Of a stretch of DNA of 64,000 nt, positions 29,907 to 42,148 are shown piece by piece. The notes under the pieces were generated by a model, which worked only from the letters and a program-made list of their open reading frames with translations, was not told the DNA's origin and did no database searches. A program made the position numbers and the translations under genes. Origin of the DNA: Anodontia alba (taxonomy: Eukaryota; Mollusca; Bivalvia; Lucinida; Lucinidae); the NCBI GenBank assembly GCA_964016985.1, contig OZ024826.1:69160768-69224767 (forward strand), in the 5' to 3' direction. Position 1 is the stretch's first letter; every line of letters begins with the position of its first letter.

Positions 29907-30935
29907 CAAAATTTGCACACTATTACCTCTAAACAATATGCCGCGAAAAGTTTAGAAAAAAGCTTGCATAACTCTGCAAATATTTGGTGCACTGTAACCT
30001 CGAAATAATATGTGCTGCTCCACATCATTGTGTAACTATTTATGAAGTTTCAGCTTGATCAGATGTAAACTGTAGGAGGACTTTGCTGGAAACAAAAAAT
30101 TAATAGAAATTTTCAAAGGGGTTTAACCCTGCTAATATTTGGTGGACTGTAACCTTGAAAAAATATGCATTGCTCCACATCATGGTCTAACTACAAATCA
30201 AGCTTCAGCTTGATTGGATTTAAACTGTAGGAGGAGTTAGCCAGAAACGAAAAGTTTACTGAAATTTTCAAAGGGGCATAGCTCTGCTAATATTTGGTGG
30301 ACTGTAACCTCAAAAAAATATGCACTGCTGCACATCATGGTATAACTATACATGAACTTTTCATTTGATTGGATGCAAACTGTAGGAGGATTTAGCCAGA
30401 AACGAAAAATTAATAGAAATTTTCAAATGGGTATAACTCTGCTAATAATTTGGTGGACTGTAACCTTGAAACAATATGCATTGCTCCACATCATGGTCTA
30501 ACTACAAATCAAGTTTTAGCTTGATCGGATATAAACTGTAGGAGGAGTTAGCCGGAAACGAAAAGTCTACAGAAATATTCAAAGGGGCATAACTCTGCTA
30601 ATATTTGGTGGACTGTAACCTCGAGACAATATGCACTGCTCCACATCATGGTCTAACTATTCATGAAGTTTCAGCTTGATCAGATGTAAAATGTAGGAGG
30701 AGTTAACCGGAAATGAAAAGTTTACAGAAATTTTCTAAAGGGCATAACTCTGCAAACATTTGGTGGACTGTAACCCCGAAATAATATGCTCTGTGCCACA
30801 TCATGGTCTAGCTGTATACCAAGTTTCAGCTTGATCGGATGTAAACTGTAGGAGGAGTTAGCCGGAAATGAAAAAGTTTACGGACGGATGCCATACCCCA
30901 TAACATAATACATTCTGTTTTTCAAATGGGCGTAT

Positions 30936-31834
30936 AAAAAATAAGTCACAGGGACTCAGGTTAGGTGAATAAGGTGGATGGTTTAAAACTTTCACCTTTT
31001 CAGAAGCCAAAAAAGACTTAACAACCTCACACTTATGAGAGGAGGCGTTGTCATGTAAAAGGTGGACTCCTGACCATCCTTTGCATGGTCGTTTCTTATT
31101 GTAAAACTCTTTCACTTTCTTCAGTACAGAATTCTTGTAGAATCGGCCAGTGATTGTATGACCAGATGGACAAGGCACTTGAACGACTGGCCCACTTGAC
31201 TTAAAGAAAATTGCGTACAACATCTTTTTCGAACTTATGGTTCTCTTGGCAATACATGGGCGGTTCTCTTGGCAATACATGGGCGTTTTTGATCTTTTCG
31301 CTTCCATTGCTTATTATCTGCCCTTCTTTGTGGCTAAAACATGTGCACCCAGATTTCATCACCTGTTAGCAAGTTAGAAATAACCCGACTATTACAGCCT
31401 CTGTATGTTTTCAAAAGTTCCCGGGCACATTTAAGGCGTTGTGTCTTTTGCTCCTCAGTGAGCAAATGAGGTACCCACCTAGCGCAAACCTTTCTCAGGT
31501 CCAAACGCTTTTTCAGAATTGTTTGCACACTGCCTTCTGATATGCCAGTACAACTAGTTATATCTTTGACAGACAATCGCGCATCCTGTTCGACCACAAT
31601 CTTTACAGCAGAGATGTTAGCCTTGATAACAGAGGTTTTAGGCCTTCCAGGACGGGTATCATCTTCAACAGAAAACTTCCCAGCTTTAAAAGCTTTAACC
31701 CACCTAAAAACTGTGCGCATTGAAATGGTCTGAGATCCATATATACCACACAATTCATTAAATATCTGCTTTGTATCTATATTAAGCCTAATGCAGCATT
31801 TAATATAGCTACGAATTTCAGTCTTCTGGTCCAT
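30936..31834 (-). pseudogene. Broken mariner transposase, N-terminal and catalytic part
   Basis: From MDQKTEIRSYIK (ATG at 31834) the protein shows both helix-turn-helix regions, the GRPK linker, WVPHLLT, the first catalytic Asp (TGDEIWVHM), then a frame break near 31320. The next frame has RPCIAKRTISSKKMLYAIFF, the second Asp (LHDNASSH) and the third (SPCDLFF). A local 23-bp direct duplication (CCCATGTATTGCCAAGAGAA, twice at 31254-31299) adds to the damage. It ends where the pearl-like element inserted. It is related to, but clearly different from, the intact mariner at 12400. Confidence 0.85.
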
Positions 31835-31849
31835 GTTCCAATGTAACAA

Positions 31850-32523
31850 GTAAATTGGTCAGTGTATATGACTGCATCTATTTCAATTTGAAATAACTCG
31901 GAAAGTTGGAAAGCAATTTGCATGAAATAAACGGGCATTGTTAGTTTAAACAATATTTACTCATTCTAAGAAATAACAAGTACATGTTTATACGAAAAAA
32001 AATGTGAGAGAGCATCTGAATGGAAGCCTTTGGCTTATCTAGTTCATTTCCTCATAATATTTAGAAATATATAACTATTATCTTTTACAACATGGCAAAA
32101 TTCTTATTGTTTAAACCAGTAAATGAAAAGTATGAAACAAGAAAAGGTTGTTTTGTTTAGAGAGAGAGAGAGTTCGTGTTTCCTTCATGCCCAGGTCCTA
32201 AGAGGTTCGCCCACACCAACGTGAACGTAAACTCAAGACTGCCATCATTCTATCTAATTGTTTTTTGTTGTTGTTGTGATTATTGTTAAATCTGCCACCA
32301 ATGTAGATAACAAGCGTTATTCATATTTTTTTTTTTTTTTTTATCATTGTTAGTTGTTATTGTTAAATGGTATTCTCTGTTAGACAATTAATCAAATCGT
32401 TTTCTTGCGAGAATATATAGCTGTATCTGCTTAAATATTAAATTGTTGTTTGCTACAGTTTCGTTTGGTATGCCATTCAAAAGAACTGAAGCAGTCAATG
32501 GTTGCTGTAAAACAGAAAAATAA
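31850..32523. other. No gene recognised
   Basis: AT-rich DNA with a short GA run (32160-32172) and a T run (32326-32342). The 5' flank of the broken mariner should lie here, but no terminal repeat is evident; a candidate is at 37612-37636. Confidence 0.45.
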
Positions 32524-33024
32524 TACTGCCATGGCGGCCATCTTGGATTTATGATCAGCACGATTTTAGCCACTTTTGATCTACAAGTCACCCCAATGCT
32601 TTCTAGCAAGTTTGGAGTCAATTGGCCTTTCGGTTCAGGAGAGGAGGCAAAAAATAGATTTTCAAGATGGCCATCTTGGATTTCCGATCGGCACGATTTT
32701 AGCTATTTTTTATCTACAAGTCACCCCGATGCTTCCTAGCAAGTTTGGAGTCAATTGGCCTTTCGGTTCAGGAGAAGAAGCGAAAAAGAGATTTTCAAGA
32801 TGGCGGCCATCTTGGATTTTCGATCAGAACGATTTTAGCTATTTTTGATCTACAGGTCACCCCGATGCTTCCTACCAAGTATCACGTCAATTGGCCCAGG
32901 GGTGTAGGAGGAGTAGGCTTTTAAAGCAATTGTTGACATCGCACAACGCACGACGGACGACGCACGACGGACATTGACTGACCACAATAGCTCACCATGA
33001 GCACTTCGTGCTCAGGTGAGCTAA
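32524..33024 (+). repeat. Pearl-like element, 5'-truncated
   Basis: Three units of about 125-135 bp (GGCCATCTTGGATTT, ATTTTAGCTATTTTTGATCTAC, AGGTCACCCCGATGCTTCCT, TCAATTGGCCTTTCGGTTCA) are followed by GACGGACGACGCACGACGGAC, CAATAGCTCACCATGAGC and GCTCAGGTGAGCTAA. No head motif is seen. Confidence 0.75.
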
Positions 33025-33059
33025 AAAGGATATTCTATTTATCACTTTTAGGTATGAGG

Positions 33060-34530
33060 AACTGGTGAGTTAGTTTGTACCACTGTTTTGACGAAGTACT
33101 GTTTGTAATCAAATCATTTGTTAGCTTATCGTTAAACTGCTTTTTTGCATTCCTAATAATTGATACAACTTCATTTCGTTTTTGCCTGAATTTTTGCCAG
33201 ATTGCTTCGTTGTTTGTTTGCTTAGCTTTTCTAAATAATCGTTTTCGCTGCTTTATTGTCTTTTAACATAACCATTTATCCATTGGGGTTCCAAGGGTCG
33301 TATAGTAACAACTTTTTTTTTAATTGATTCTTTAGCTGCTTTGATGATTTCATTTGCAAATTCACATGCTCATTGATCTATATTCTGAGATGGAAGCATT
33401 TTGTCCCAATTTATTTGGCTTAGTTTATTTCGGAATTTGGAATAATCGCCTTTGTCATATAACCAAATATGTCTCTTAAATGAGGTTTGCTTTATTTTTC
33501 TGTGTTTCAAAACAACAACTATAGACAATGACATCTAATTAGATCATTTATAAATGGGGAAGAAACTCCACTATAAATAACATTTTCTGGCTTGGTAACT
33601 AGTATTAAATCAATAATAGATGATGAGTGCTCAGTGAAGTGTGTCGGTTCATCGATTAGCTGTTGAAGGTTGTATGATGAGGCAATGTTTTTTATTTTGT
33701 TCGGGGATGATAGCATATCACAGTTAAAGTCTCCAAGAATGATCAAATCTTTAGTGGAAATATTGGATAAATTGTCGAAGGTGTTTTCAATTAGGGCATA
33801 ATAGTTGTTATTTGAGTTGGGGAGGCCTATAAATTCTGCAAATTAAGAGCTTTTGATGTTTTATGGCTACCTCAATACATAATGCCTCAATGTTACCATG
33901 TATGAGGTCGGTGCGTTGTTTACTCTGCATTCCACTTCTAACATAAATGGCAACCCCTCCACCCAACCTATTGTCCCTATCTTTCCTGTATGGCGGTTCT
34001 GGGGAGACAGCCAAGTCACTGTAAATACAAGAACATCATAATGCTGCATTTCAGCATCAAGAACGTCGATTTTGGGTAGAAGACTTTGTATATTTAAGTG
34101 AAAGATGCTGAGGTTATTGCTAAGAGAGAAAGAACTTTGTGAAGTGTATGATGATGAAATTGAAGATAATGACTCCGGTCCTGGGTTTGCGTGTACATCA
34201 CCAGACAATATGATGTACAGAAATAAAGTCCATGCTGTACTCAAAAAGAAAATCATCAGCAACCTTTTGGTAAACATGGTATTATCAATTGAATGTTTCC
34301 CTTTAACGACTTTCTTAGCTGGGTAACAATGTTTGAAATTTAGATTCCCTTTCAACCAGGTCTGTACGCTGTGAATATTTTCCACCCGTTGTGCTACTAT
34401 TGTCAAAACTAAACTGATTAATACAAAATCCCTATGCGTAGTCAGAAATGATCGACAGTCGTTGCTATATTTCCATCTATATCTGCTGCAGAGAACTGGC
34501 ATAAAAGAGATAACTCTAACCATTTTCATA
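33060..34530 (-). pseudogene. CR1/L2-like LINE fragment, endonuclease region
   Basis: Minus-strand pieces in several frames give the order expected for a CR1-like ORF2. First come a hydrophobic leader and SGDVHANPGP, then LSIFHLNIQSLLPKIDVL and DVLVFT.TWLS. RLGGGVAIYVRSG and EALCIEVAIKHQKLLICRIYRPP follow (33808-34014), then MIILGDFNCDML (33746) and LIDEPTHFT..SSIIDLIL. A basic linker with KRQKRNEVVSII-like residues reaches about 33060. RT is missing. Stops and frameshifts make it dead. It is a different family from the LINE at 1-5250. Confidence 0.8.
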
Positions 34531-34890
34531 TGGTATATACTGGCAGGTCATATGCCCATTCTCATCAGCAGAAATAATACCAGATAAGGAGAGCAAAGGT
34601 TTCAAACACTGCATATAGCTTACCACGGAGGACCCGTACAAGATGGGAGACCAGAGGTGTAGACCGGAAGAAATGAATAGATATAGTAAAGCAAAATGAG
34701 TGATACTAAGAGAAACACAGAATACCAAAGACATGTGTCTAAAATGATTTCCCTTTTCTGGAAGGTTTGTATGGATCTTATATCAAAATGTTCAAACTAC
34801 AACACAAACACGCACATTTGTATGTACATTAAGTATGTAGACGATTTTATTACTATAAAGTGGACTGGTACTACCTAGACCTTTCAAGTG
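34531..34890. other. No gene recognised
   Basis: Unique-looking AT-rich DNA upstream of the LINE fragment. It may be part of its 5' region. Confidence 0.4.
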
Positions 34891-34892
34891 TA

Positions 34893-35040
34893 CATACATA
34901 CATACACCAATGCACATACATGCATGTACATGTGTGCACAAAAAACACACATACATACATGCACATACACATGCACATACATCAATATACATACATACAT
35001 ACATACATACGTACACACATACATACACATACATATATAA

Positions 35041-35072
<32 letters not shown>

Positions 35073-35082
35073 ACACACACAC

Positions 35083-35170
<88 letters not shown>

Positions 35171-35180
35171 CATACATACA
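34893..35180. repeat. Compound microsatellite (CATA)n-(AC)n-(AT)n
   Basis: CATACATACATAC tracts, an (AC) run at 35041-35082 and (AT) runs at 35086-35165 broken once by AGTATAT. All open frames here are low-complexity artefacts. Confidence 0.95.
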
Positions 35181-35182
35181 TA

Positions 35183-35310
35183 CACTGCAACGCCGTTATT
35201 ACGCAGTCCCTTATAACGCGGAAACCGTTATAATGCGGTTGGTCTGTGGCTCCCATTTTTTTGTGCAGTTTTTTCCCCAATTTTGAAAGTTTTGCCCTTT
35301 TTCCGCGGAA
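35183..35310 (+). mobile_element. Terminal fragment of a Tigger/pogo-like element
   Basis: After TA (35181-35182) comes CACTGCAACGCCGTTATTAC, then CCCTTATAACGCGG, AACCGTTATAATGCGG. This is the CGTTATAACGCG-rich style of Tigger-like termini. The matching right end was not found, so it is probably truncated. Confidence 0.5.
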
Positions 35311-35459
35311 CTCAGCAGTCAAAAAGATCGTTAGTCTCGCGGATTTACACATTCTGTTTTACCAAAGTTGTCATCAGTATTTTGCCTTTTGGCTATTTCA
35401 GAGCACAAAATAGGTGTCATATTTTTCATTCATCTACTTGGTGACCGATAAAAGATTAA

Positions 35460-35683
35460 CCCTTAAAGCGCCAATCACAACTGCAGCAGAAAACAATTTT
35501 TACTTTTATTTATTATTTTATTTTATTTTTCCAGAGAATAAAGTCTTGACATTTCAGGTGAGTCATCCACCAAGCAGATGATTCACACGAAACGTCATGA
35601 CTTATTACTCTGAAAAATAAATAGTAATAAATAAAAAAATCAAAATGTTGTCTGCTACAATTTTTTGCTTAGCGCTTTAAAGG
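35460..35683. mobile_element. piggyBac-like foldback MITE
   Basis: TTAA at 35456-35459 precedes CCCTTAAAGCGCC. The far end is GCGCTTTAAAGG followed by TTAG, a decayed TTAA. The arms are complementary over much of their length (TTGACATTTC/GAAACGTCATGAC, GCAGCAGAAAACAATTTT/AAATGTTGTCTGCTAC). TTAA plus CCCTT ends suggest piggyBac mobilisation. Confidence 0.65.
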
Positions 35684-35828
35684 TTAGTTTAAACTGTAGC
35701 TGTCAATCAGCTCTTTGATCTTGCCTGCAGTAACCATAAATGACCTTGTGTCATTTATGAGTGAAACCAGAGCAAATCAAAACATGCTGAAAAATCCTTT
35801 GATGTTATCTAAGTTGTGAACACATTTG

Positions 35829-36020
35829 ACCCATAAAGTGCCAAGCAAAATTTGTGGTAGACGACAATCTTAATTTATTTTCCCTATTTTCAGAGAAAAC
35901 AAGTGTTGACATTTCATGTGAATTCACATGAAATGCCAGGACTTGTTTTCTGTGGCAAATAAAAAAAAAAATAGTCAAAATTGTTGTCTGCTGCAGTTGT
36001 GATTGGCGGTTCATATAGAT
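35829..36020. mobile_element. Second copy of the foldback MITE
   Basis: CCCATAAAGTGCC at the left; GTCTGCTGCAGTTGTGATTGGCG at the right. The centre is a palindrome ACATTTCATGTGAATTCACATG. It is diverged from the 35460 copy. Confidence 0.6.
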
Positions 36021-36072
36021 GAGCTGCCGAAATAAAAATGCCCAAGGGTGTAAAATGTACAACTTCATTTAA

Positions 36073-36198
36073 CCCTTAGAGCGCCAATCACAACTGCAGT
36101 AGAAAACAATTTTACTTTTATTTTTCTCAGAGAATAGTTTTGACATTTCATGTGAAAATTCACATGAAAGGAAACTTAAAAAAAAAATCAAAATGGGC
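36073..36198. mobile_element. Third, shorter copy of the foldback MITE
   Basis: TTAA (36069-36072) then CCCTTAGAGCGCCAATCACA, with the same GACATTTCATGTGAAAATTCACATGAAA centre. The right terminal arm is missing beyond about 36198. Confidence 0.6.
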
Positions 36199-36391
36199 TG
36201 AGCCCTTCGAACATACGCAGACAACGCGGTTCGAAAATCAACCCTGCACATCATCGTACATTTGAAGTTCTCTTCCATCATTTATTTGTTTGTTATCAGA
36301 CGAGTGCGAAACAGCAGCTAAGGTCAGGCACCTCAGGAACATCAGCAGGCACGTTGAAAAGCAGTTCAGAGGAGTTACAAACTTTCTTTTT

Positions 36392-36396
<5 letters not shown>

Positions 36397-36460
<64 letters not shown>
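36397..36460. repeat. (AT)n microsatellite
   Basis: About 60 nt of uninterrupted AT dinucleotide followed by CATA-type repeats to about 36520. Confidence 0.95.
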
Positions 36461-36463
<3 letters not shown>

Positions 36464-36879
36464 AATACATGTACATACATACACATACACATACAGACAT
36501 ATACACAAATACTTATATATGCATATGCATTTAAAAAATATAAATAACACAAATAACAAACTATCAAGTGGACAAGCAAAACAGATCACAACGCTATATG
36601 CGCACAACGAAAATCTAGGTCAGTCTGCGCGTCCCGCGCAATCCAAACGTAGCCCTTTGCCAAATAAAGACGTGTATGCGCACAGAGTATGTTCCATTTA
36701 GGCTTTGCTTGTGAAAAGACCAAAGTTTGTTTTCGCAACCAACTCAACACTGCTTATTTTTATACAGCTGTATCATACAATTGTCTAGTTTTATGTTTTA
36801 TCTATTTCGACCTATTAACATTTGTTTAATAATAAGAATGATAACAACTTGAAAAAAAACAAAAAGAAAAAAATCACAA

Positions 36880-37095
36880 AAGACAACAACAATAATAATC
36901 ATCATCATCATTCATACTACCATCATTACCATCATTCCATTATTATCACTATTTCCATCATCGTCACAACCATCATTATTATTATTATTATTATTATCGT
37001 TAGCATTTTACCATTGCTATTATTATCATTACCATTAATTTCATCGCCATTTCATTTTACTATTATTATTATCATTATTCTTATCATTATGTGTA
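36880..37095. repeat. ATT/ATC trinucleotide-rich tract
   Basis: Runs such as AATAATAATCATCATCATC and ATTATTATTATTATTATT over 200 bp. The plus-strand frame of His/Ile residues is an artefact. Confidence 0.9.
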
Positions 37096-37099
37096 GACT

Positions 37100-37706
37100 C
37101 TTTGCTGCTCTAACAGCTCACAGTAGGACTACGTTATCCACCTGTTCTACGTACCTTTTGTCTCAAGATATTTAATTTATTTTTTAACTATGGTATTGTA
37201 ATTATTCAAACAAGTAGTGTTATACACAGACTATAATACGCTCTGCTGTTAATGCACACAGATAAATGTTTGATGACCATTTCATATATAGGACATCCAC
37301 GTCTGACACTGTAATTTCAATATTTCCATGCGACGCAATGTTCAGCAAACAGTCATCTACTTATAAACATCGGGGATATCTAAAGATCGACCAAGCTGAC
37401 TTGCCTCCCGATCTCCATATCCGCCATTCCCCAGGACACCTTCACAATTTGATGATATTTAGTGAGAAAAAAAAAAGTATTTCGCGTGGAACGGGACCTC
37501 ACCCATCTGTACAGGCAGCATCCGGGTATCGTTAGCTATTCAACACACCATTCAAGTGCAGTGAAGCATTTTAAAATATACCTGGGATAAAACTAAGGAA
37601 GCCTATTAGTGACAGAACTTTTTTGCACGACCCTCGTAATATCTCCTCCTTTCACTCAGGTGAGCAAAAAAATAGTGGACCAAGTTATAATGCTCCAAAC
37701 TTCAAA
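37100..37706. other. No gene; possible mariner terminal repeat at 37612-37636
   Basis: The sequence is mostly unassigned. ACAGAACTTTTTTGCACGAC...CCTCG followed by TA (37637) is the near-inverted complement of the broken mariner's left end at 26325, with a few mismatches. It may be that element's right end displaced by later insertions, or the end of another copy. Confidence 0.4.
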
Positions 37707-39117
37707 CAAGAGGGCCATGATGGCCCTGTAATGCTCACCTGAGTATCATAGCACTTAGAGAACCTGACCTAGAACTAATCAAGGCAAACACATGATGATT
37801 ATATTAACAAGTAAGACAATGTAGCATGTCCAATGGATTGTGAAATAGAGGTCAAGGTCAAATATAGATGACTGCACTCAAGAAGCCATGCTAAGACATA
37901 TGCATGAGCTAAGTATCACTGGCTGTAGGAGCAATACTTACTGAGAAACTAACCAAGTGCCAAATACAACTCTGTAGGACCAATAGCTACTGAGAAACTG
38001 ACCTAAACGGAAAAAATTAAGAATGTCACTGGACCATGAAATATAGGTCATAAGTGGCACAGTTCCAAACTTCACCTAAAAATCATCAAAACAAACATTT
38101 TGAGCAAGATTCATGATGATTGCTTCAAAAATGTGACCTCTAGAGTGTTAACAAGGTTTTCCTTTGATTTGCCCTGGTGACCTAGTTTTTTACCCCAAGT
38201 GACCCAGTTTTGAACCTGACCTAAAAGTCATCAAGACAAACATTTTGAGCATTATTCATGATGATTGCTTCAAAAATGTGACAGCTAGAGTGTTAACAAG
38301 GTTTTCTGTTGATTTGGCCTGGTGACATAGTTTTTGACCCAAACTGACCCAATTTTGAACTCGACCTAGAAATAATCAAGACAAATATTTTGAGCAAGAT
38401 TCGTGATGATTGTTTCAAAAATGTGACAGCTAGAGTGTTAACAAGGTTCTCCGTTGATTTTGACCGGTGACCTAGTTTTGATCCCAAGTGACCCAGTTTT
38501 GAACTTGCTCTAGAAATCATCAAGACAAATATTTTCAGCAAGATTCGTGATGATTACTTCAAAACTATGACCTCTAGAGTGCTAGCAAAGTCTTCGGTGA
38601 TTTGGCCCACTGACCTAGTTTTTGACCCCTAGTGACCCAGTTTGGAACCTGACCTAGAAATCATCAAGACAAACCTTTTGCAAGATTCATGATGATTGCT
38701 TCAAAAATGTGACCACTGGAGTGTTAACAACGTTTTCTGCGGATTTGGCCTGGTGACCTAGTTTTTGACCCCAAGTGACCCAGTTTTGAAATTGACCTAG
38801 AAATCATCAAGGCAAACATTTTGAGCAATAGTCATAATGATTGCTTCAAAAATGTGACCTCTAGAGTGTTAACAAGTTTTTCCTTTGATTTGACCTGGTG
38901 ACCTAGTTTTTGATCCCAAGTGACCCAGTATAAAACTTGACCAAGATTTAATAAGGGGAAACATTCTGGGCAAGTTTCATCAAGATTGAGGCAAAACTGT
39001 GACCTCTAGAGTGTTAACAAACTAATTGTTGACGACGGACAATGGACGATGGACGACTGACGACAGCCAGAGAGTGATCACAATAGCTCACCCTCAGCTT
39101 TTGCTCAGGTGAGCTAA
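37707..39117 (+). mobile_element. Pearl-like element, same family as 27327, about six units
   Basis: The head is nearly identical to that at 27327 (CAAGAGGGCCATGATGGCCC). The core block TGACCTAGTTTTTGACC recurs at 38179, 38324, 38469, 38612, 38755 and 38900 (143-145 bp). The tail is GACGACGGACAATGGACGATG, CAATAGCTCACCCTCAGC and GCTCAGGTGAGCTAA. Confidence 0.88.
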
Positions 39118-39667
39118 GAAGGTGGAGGGGCATAAAAGTTGGTGGTTGTTTGACTGTTCCTTTGTCCAGTCTTAGCATATAGTCAAAAAAAGTTTCAGAT
39201 AGGATCTTGAAATTTTTAAATAATATTCCAGGATTAAGTGGACCAGTATCTTTTTCTTTTTCAGTTTAACTGGTATAGTTATGTAGTTATACTACAAAGA
39301 AAATACTAATTTGGGCTTCTACACAACCAACTATTCTACTTGTTAACTACCCTTATACAAAATGACTGTTATTCTGTTATTGTTACAGGAGAAACAACTC
39401 TAATCGCCAATGCCGCTGCCAGGGATCAAACGCAGGCAACTGGCATGAAAGGCCACCATTCTACCATGCCACTATTATGCTGATGGTTTGGTGTTTTAAA
39501 ACTCTTTCAACATTATTTAAGTCATATCAAGACAGTGGAAAGATGATAATGAAAAGCTCTGTGCAATGAGGCGACCTACAGTCAAGAGCTGAATTCTGGG
39601 GTTATAAATTGGGACCTTGTGATCCGTGAGCTAACCACTCAGCTATCCAGCTGTCCCACCTCTAAAA
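39118..39667 (-). repeat. Two degenerate tRNA-like sequences in unassigned DNA
   Basis: On the minus strand, near 39475-39425, TGGCATGGTAGAATGG (box A-like) and GCGTTTGATCCC (box B-like) are correctly spaced. Near 39655-39600 TAGCTGAGTGGTTAGCTC (box A-like) is followed by a decayed T-arm. Both are best read as worn SINE heads. Confidence 0.45.
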
Positions 39668-41825
39668 CAAGAGGTCCATGGGCCACGACTCGCTCACCTG
39701 AGTGACATAACCACTGCAGATATGCAGATGTTATGCAACATTTTTCTAATCCTATCATAGCAACCAATGAAAAGATCATCATTTGAGCAGTTCTTAGTTT
39801 TGAAGAAGAATATATGGGCCTGACAGTCAATGGAGCATAATCATTTGAATAAACTATCAATCACATTTCAACAGTAGGATCAATGCGAAATTTGGTGGAA
39901 ATTGGCTAAGTGGTTTCTAAAGAATCATGATTTTATACATGTAAACAGCACAGTGGCAGGGAAATATAATAAATATAAACAAGATGATGGCCATCTTAAG
40001 ATTTCCAATCAGAACAATTTTTGGTCAAATGTCAATATACCTCCCGTTCCCGATGGCTTATGCAAAGATTCAGCCCCAAGGCATCCTCGGTTATAGAGAA
40101 GAAAATTTTTAAAGGTTTTTACCATATATGGGCATGGCGGCCATCTTGATCAACGAGCCGCGACCATTTTAGCAATCTTTCATTCCCCCAACCTAAGGAG
40201 GCTCCATATGAAATTTGAGCAAAATTGGCCCAGAGGCTCCAGAGGAGAAGTCGTTTGAAATTCTGAACATTTTTCCCATACAAATGCATAAGGAAGCAAA
40301 ATTGACCTTACCGTAAAAAGGTCAAATGTCAGTGTACCAACATTATTTTAGCAACTTTGGTAGACCTCCTGTTTCCGATGATATATGTAAAGGTTCAGCC
40401 ATAAGGCATCCTCGGTTTTGGAGAACAAGATTTTTAAAGGTTTTTCCCATACAAATGCATAGGGAAGCAAACTTGACCTTGCCGTAAAAAGGTCAAATGT
40501 CAATATACGACCTTTATTTTAGCAATTTTGGTAGACCTCCCGTCCCAGATGACTTATGCAAAGATTCAACCCCAAGGCATCCTCGGTTATGGTGAAGAAG
40601 AGTTTTAAAGGTTTTTACCATATATGGGCATGGCGGCCATCTTGGTCAACGAGCCGCGACCATTTTAGCAATCTTTCATTCCCCCAACCTAAGGAGGCTC
40701 CATATGAAATTTGAGCAAAATTGGCTAAGAGGCTCCAGAGGAGAAGTCATTTGAAATTCTGAACATTTTTCCCATACAAATGCATAAGAAAGCAAAATTG
40801 ACCTTACCGTAAAAAGGTCAAATGTCAATGTACGACCATTATTTTAGCAACTTTGGTAGACCTCCTGTTTCAGATGATATATGTAAAGGTTCAGCCATAA
40901 GGCATCCTCGGTTTTGGAGAACAAGATTTTTAAAGGTTTTTCCCATACAAATGCATAGGGAAGCAAACTTGACCTTGCCGTAAAAAGGTCAAATGTCAAT
41001 ATACGACCTTTATTTTAGCAATTTTGGTAGACCTCCTGTCCCCAATGACTTATGCAAAGATTCAGCCCCAAGGCATCCTCTGTTCTGGAGAAGAAGATTT
41101 TTAAAGGTTTTTACCATATATGGGCATGGCGGCCATCTTGGTCAACGAGCCGCGACCATTTTAGCAATCTTTCATTCCCCCAACCTAAGGAGGCTCCATA
41201 TGAAATTTGAGCAAAATTGGCCCAGAGGCTCCAGAGGAGAAGTCGTTTGAAATTCTGAACATTTTTCCCATACAAATGCATAAGGAAGCAAAATTGACCT
41301 TACCGTAAAAAGGTCAAATGTCAATGTACCACCATTATTTTAGCAACTTTGGTAGACCTCCTGTTCCCGATGATATATGTAAAGGTTCAGCCATAAGGTA
41401 TCCTCAGTTTTGGAGAACAAGATTTTTAAAGGTTTTTCCCATACAAATGCATAGGGAAGCAAACTTGACCTTGCCGTAAAAAGGTCAAATGTCAATATAT
41501 GAACTTTATTTTAGCAATTTTGGTAGACCTCCCATCCCCGATGACTTATGCAAAGAGTCAGCCCCAAGGCATCCTCTGTTCTGGAGAAGAAGACTTTTAA
41601 AGGTTTTTACCATATATGGGCATGGCGGCCATCTTGGTCAATGGACCCTGACCATTTTAGCAATTTTTCCAACCTAAGGAGGCTCCATATGAAATTTGAG
41701 CAAAATTGGCTCAGGGGCTTCAGAGGAGAAGTCGTTTGAAAATGTTAACGGACGGACGGACGAACGGACGGACGGACGAAAAGTGATCACAATAGCTCAT
41801 CCTGAGCATAGCTCAGGTGAGCTAA
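39668..41825 (+). mobile_element. Pearl-like element with a 496-bp higher-order repeat
   Basis: Head CAAGAGGTCCATGGGCCACG..CTCACCTGAG; tail (ACGG)n at 41750-41780, CAATAGCTCATCCTGAGC and GCTCAGGTGAGCTAA. The core alternates three diverged subunits. The block ACCATATATGGGCATGGCGG recurs exactly every 496 bp (40121, 40617, 41113, 41609), and the related CCCATACAAATGCATA blocks sit between at offsets of 154 and 171 bp. Confidence 0.85.
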
Positions 41826-42148
41826 AAAGCAGTACAATTTTGTCATATACATGGACATTTCACTACAATAAGCCAAATAAAATATGTGTATTTCAGGTAA
41901 CCCTACCCTAACTAATTTTCTTGGTGAAATCTATCATTTTTTCATGTTTTCTCAAAAAAAAAAAAAAAAAAAATGTAGGTGGTACTGGGATAAAATATTT
42001 ATACTAAATATTCTGACAGGAAGGTGTGAGCAAACAGTGTAGACCCAGATCACACTGCTCCTGTAGGTAAACTGTTGGCCATTCTGTCAGTATTTTTGGA
42101 CACATCTAAGGATAGGCAAACCAATTTGGTGAAATTTTATGTGCAAAC
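41826..42148. other. No gene recognised
   Basis: AT-rich DNA with a poly-A run (41954-41974). Confidence 0.45.

Larger units (their letters stand above)
26602..30935 (+). mobile_element. Pearl-like element (155-bp unit) inserted in the broken mariner and itself interrupted
   Basis: The left end (GGGGCATTATACGCCCGTG near 26620) and right end (ATACCCCATAAC... ATGGGCGTAT, 30892-30935) form complementary ATACGCCC/GGGCGTAT ends. Core units (CATAACTCTGCTAATATTTGG, ACTGTAGGAGGAGTTAGCCGG) recur every 155 bp: 29986, 30141, 30296, 30452, 30607 and 30762. A first unit at 26735-26772 lies before an interruption to about 29910. The array ends TTTACGGACGGATGCC. Confidence 0.75.

Noticed and set aside
34792..35352. 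Several open frames on both strands
   Set aside because: All fall in AC/AT/CATA microsatellites and encode only Tyr/Ile/Val/Cys or His/Thr runs.
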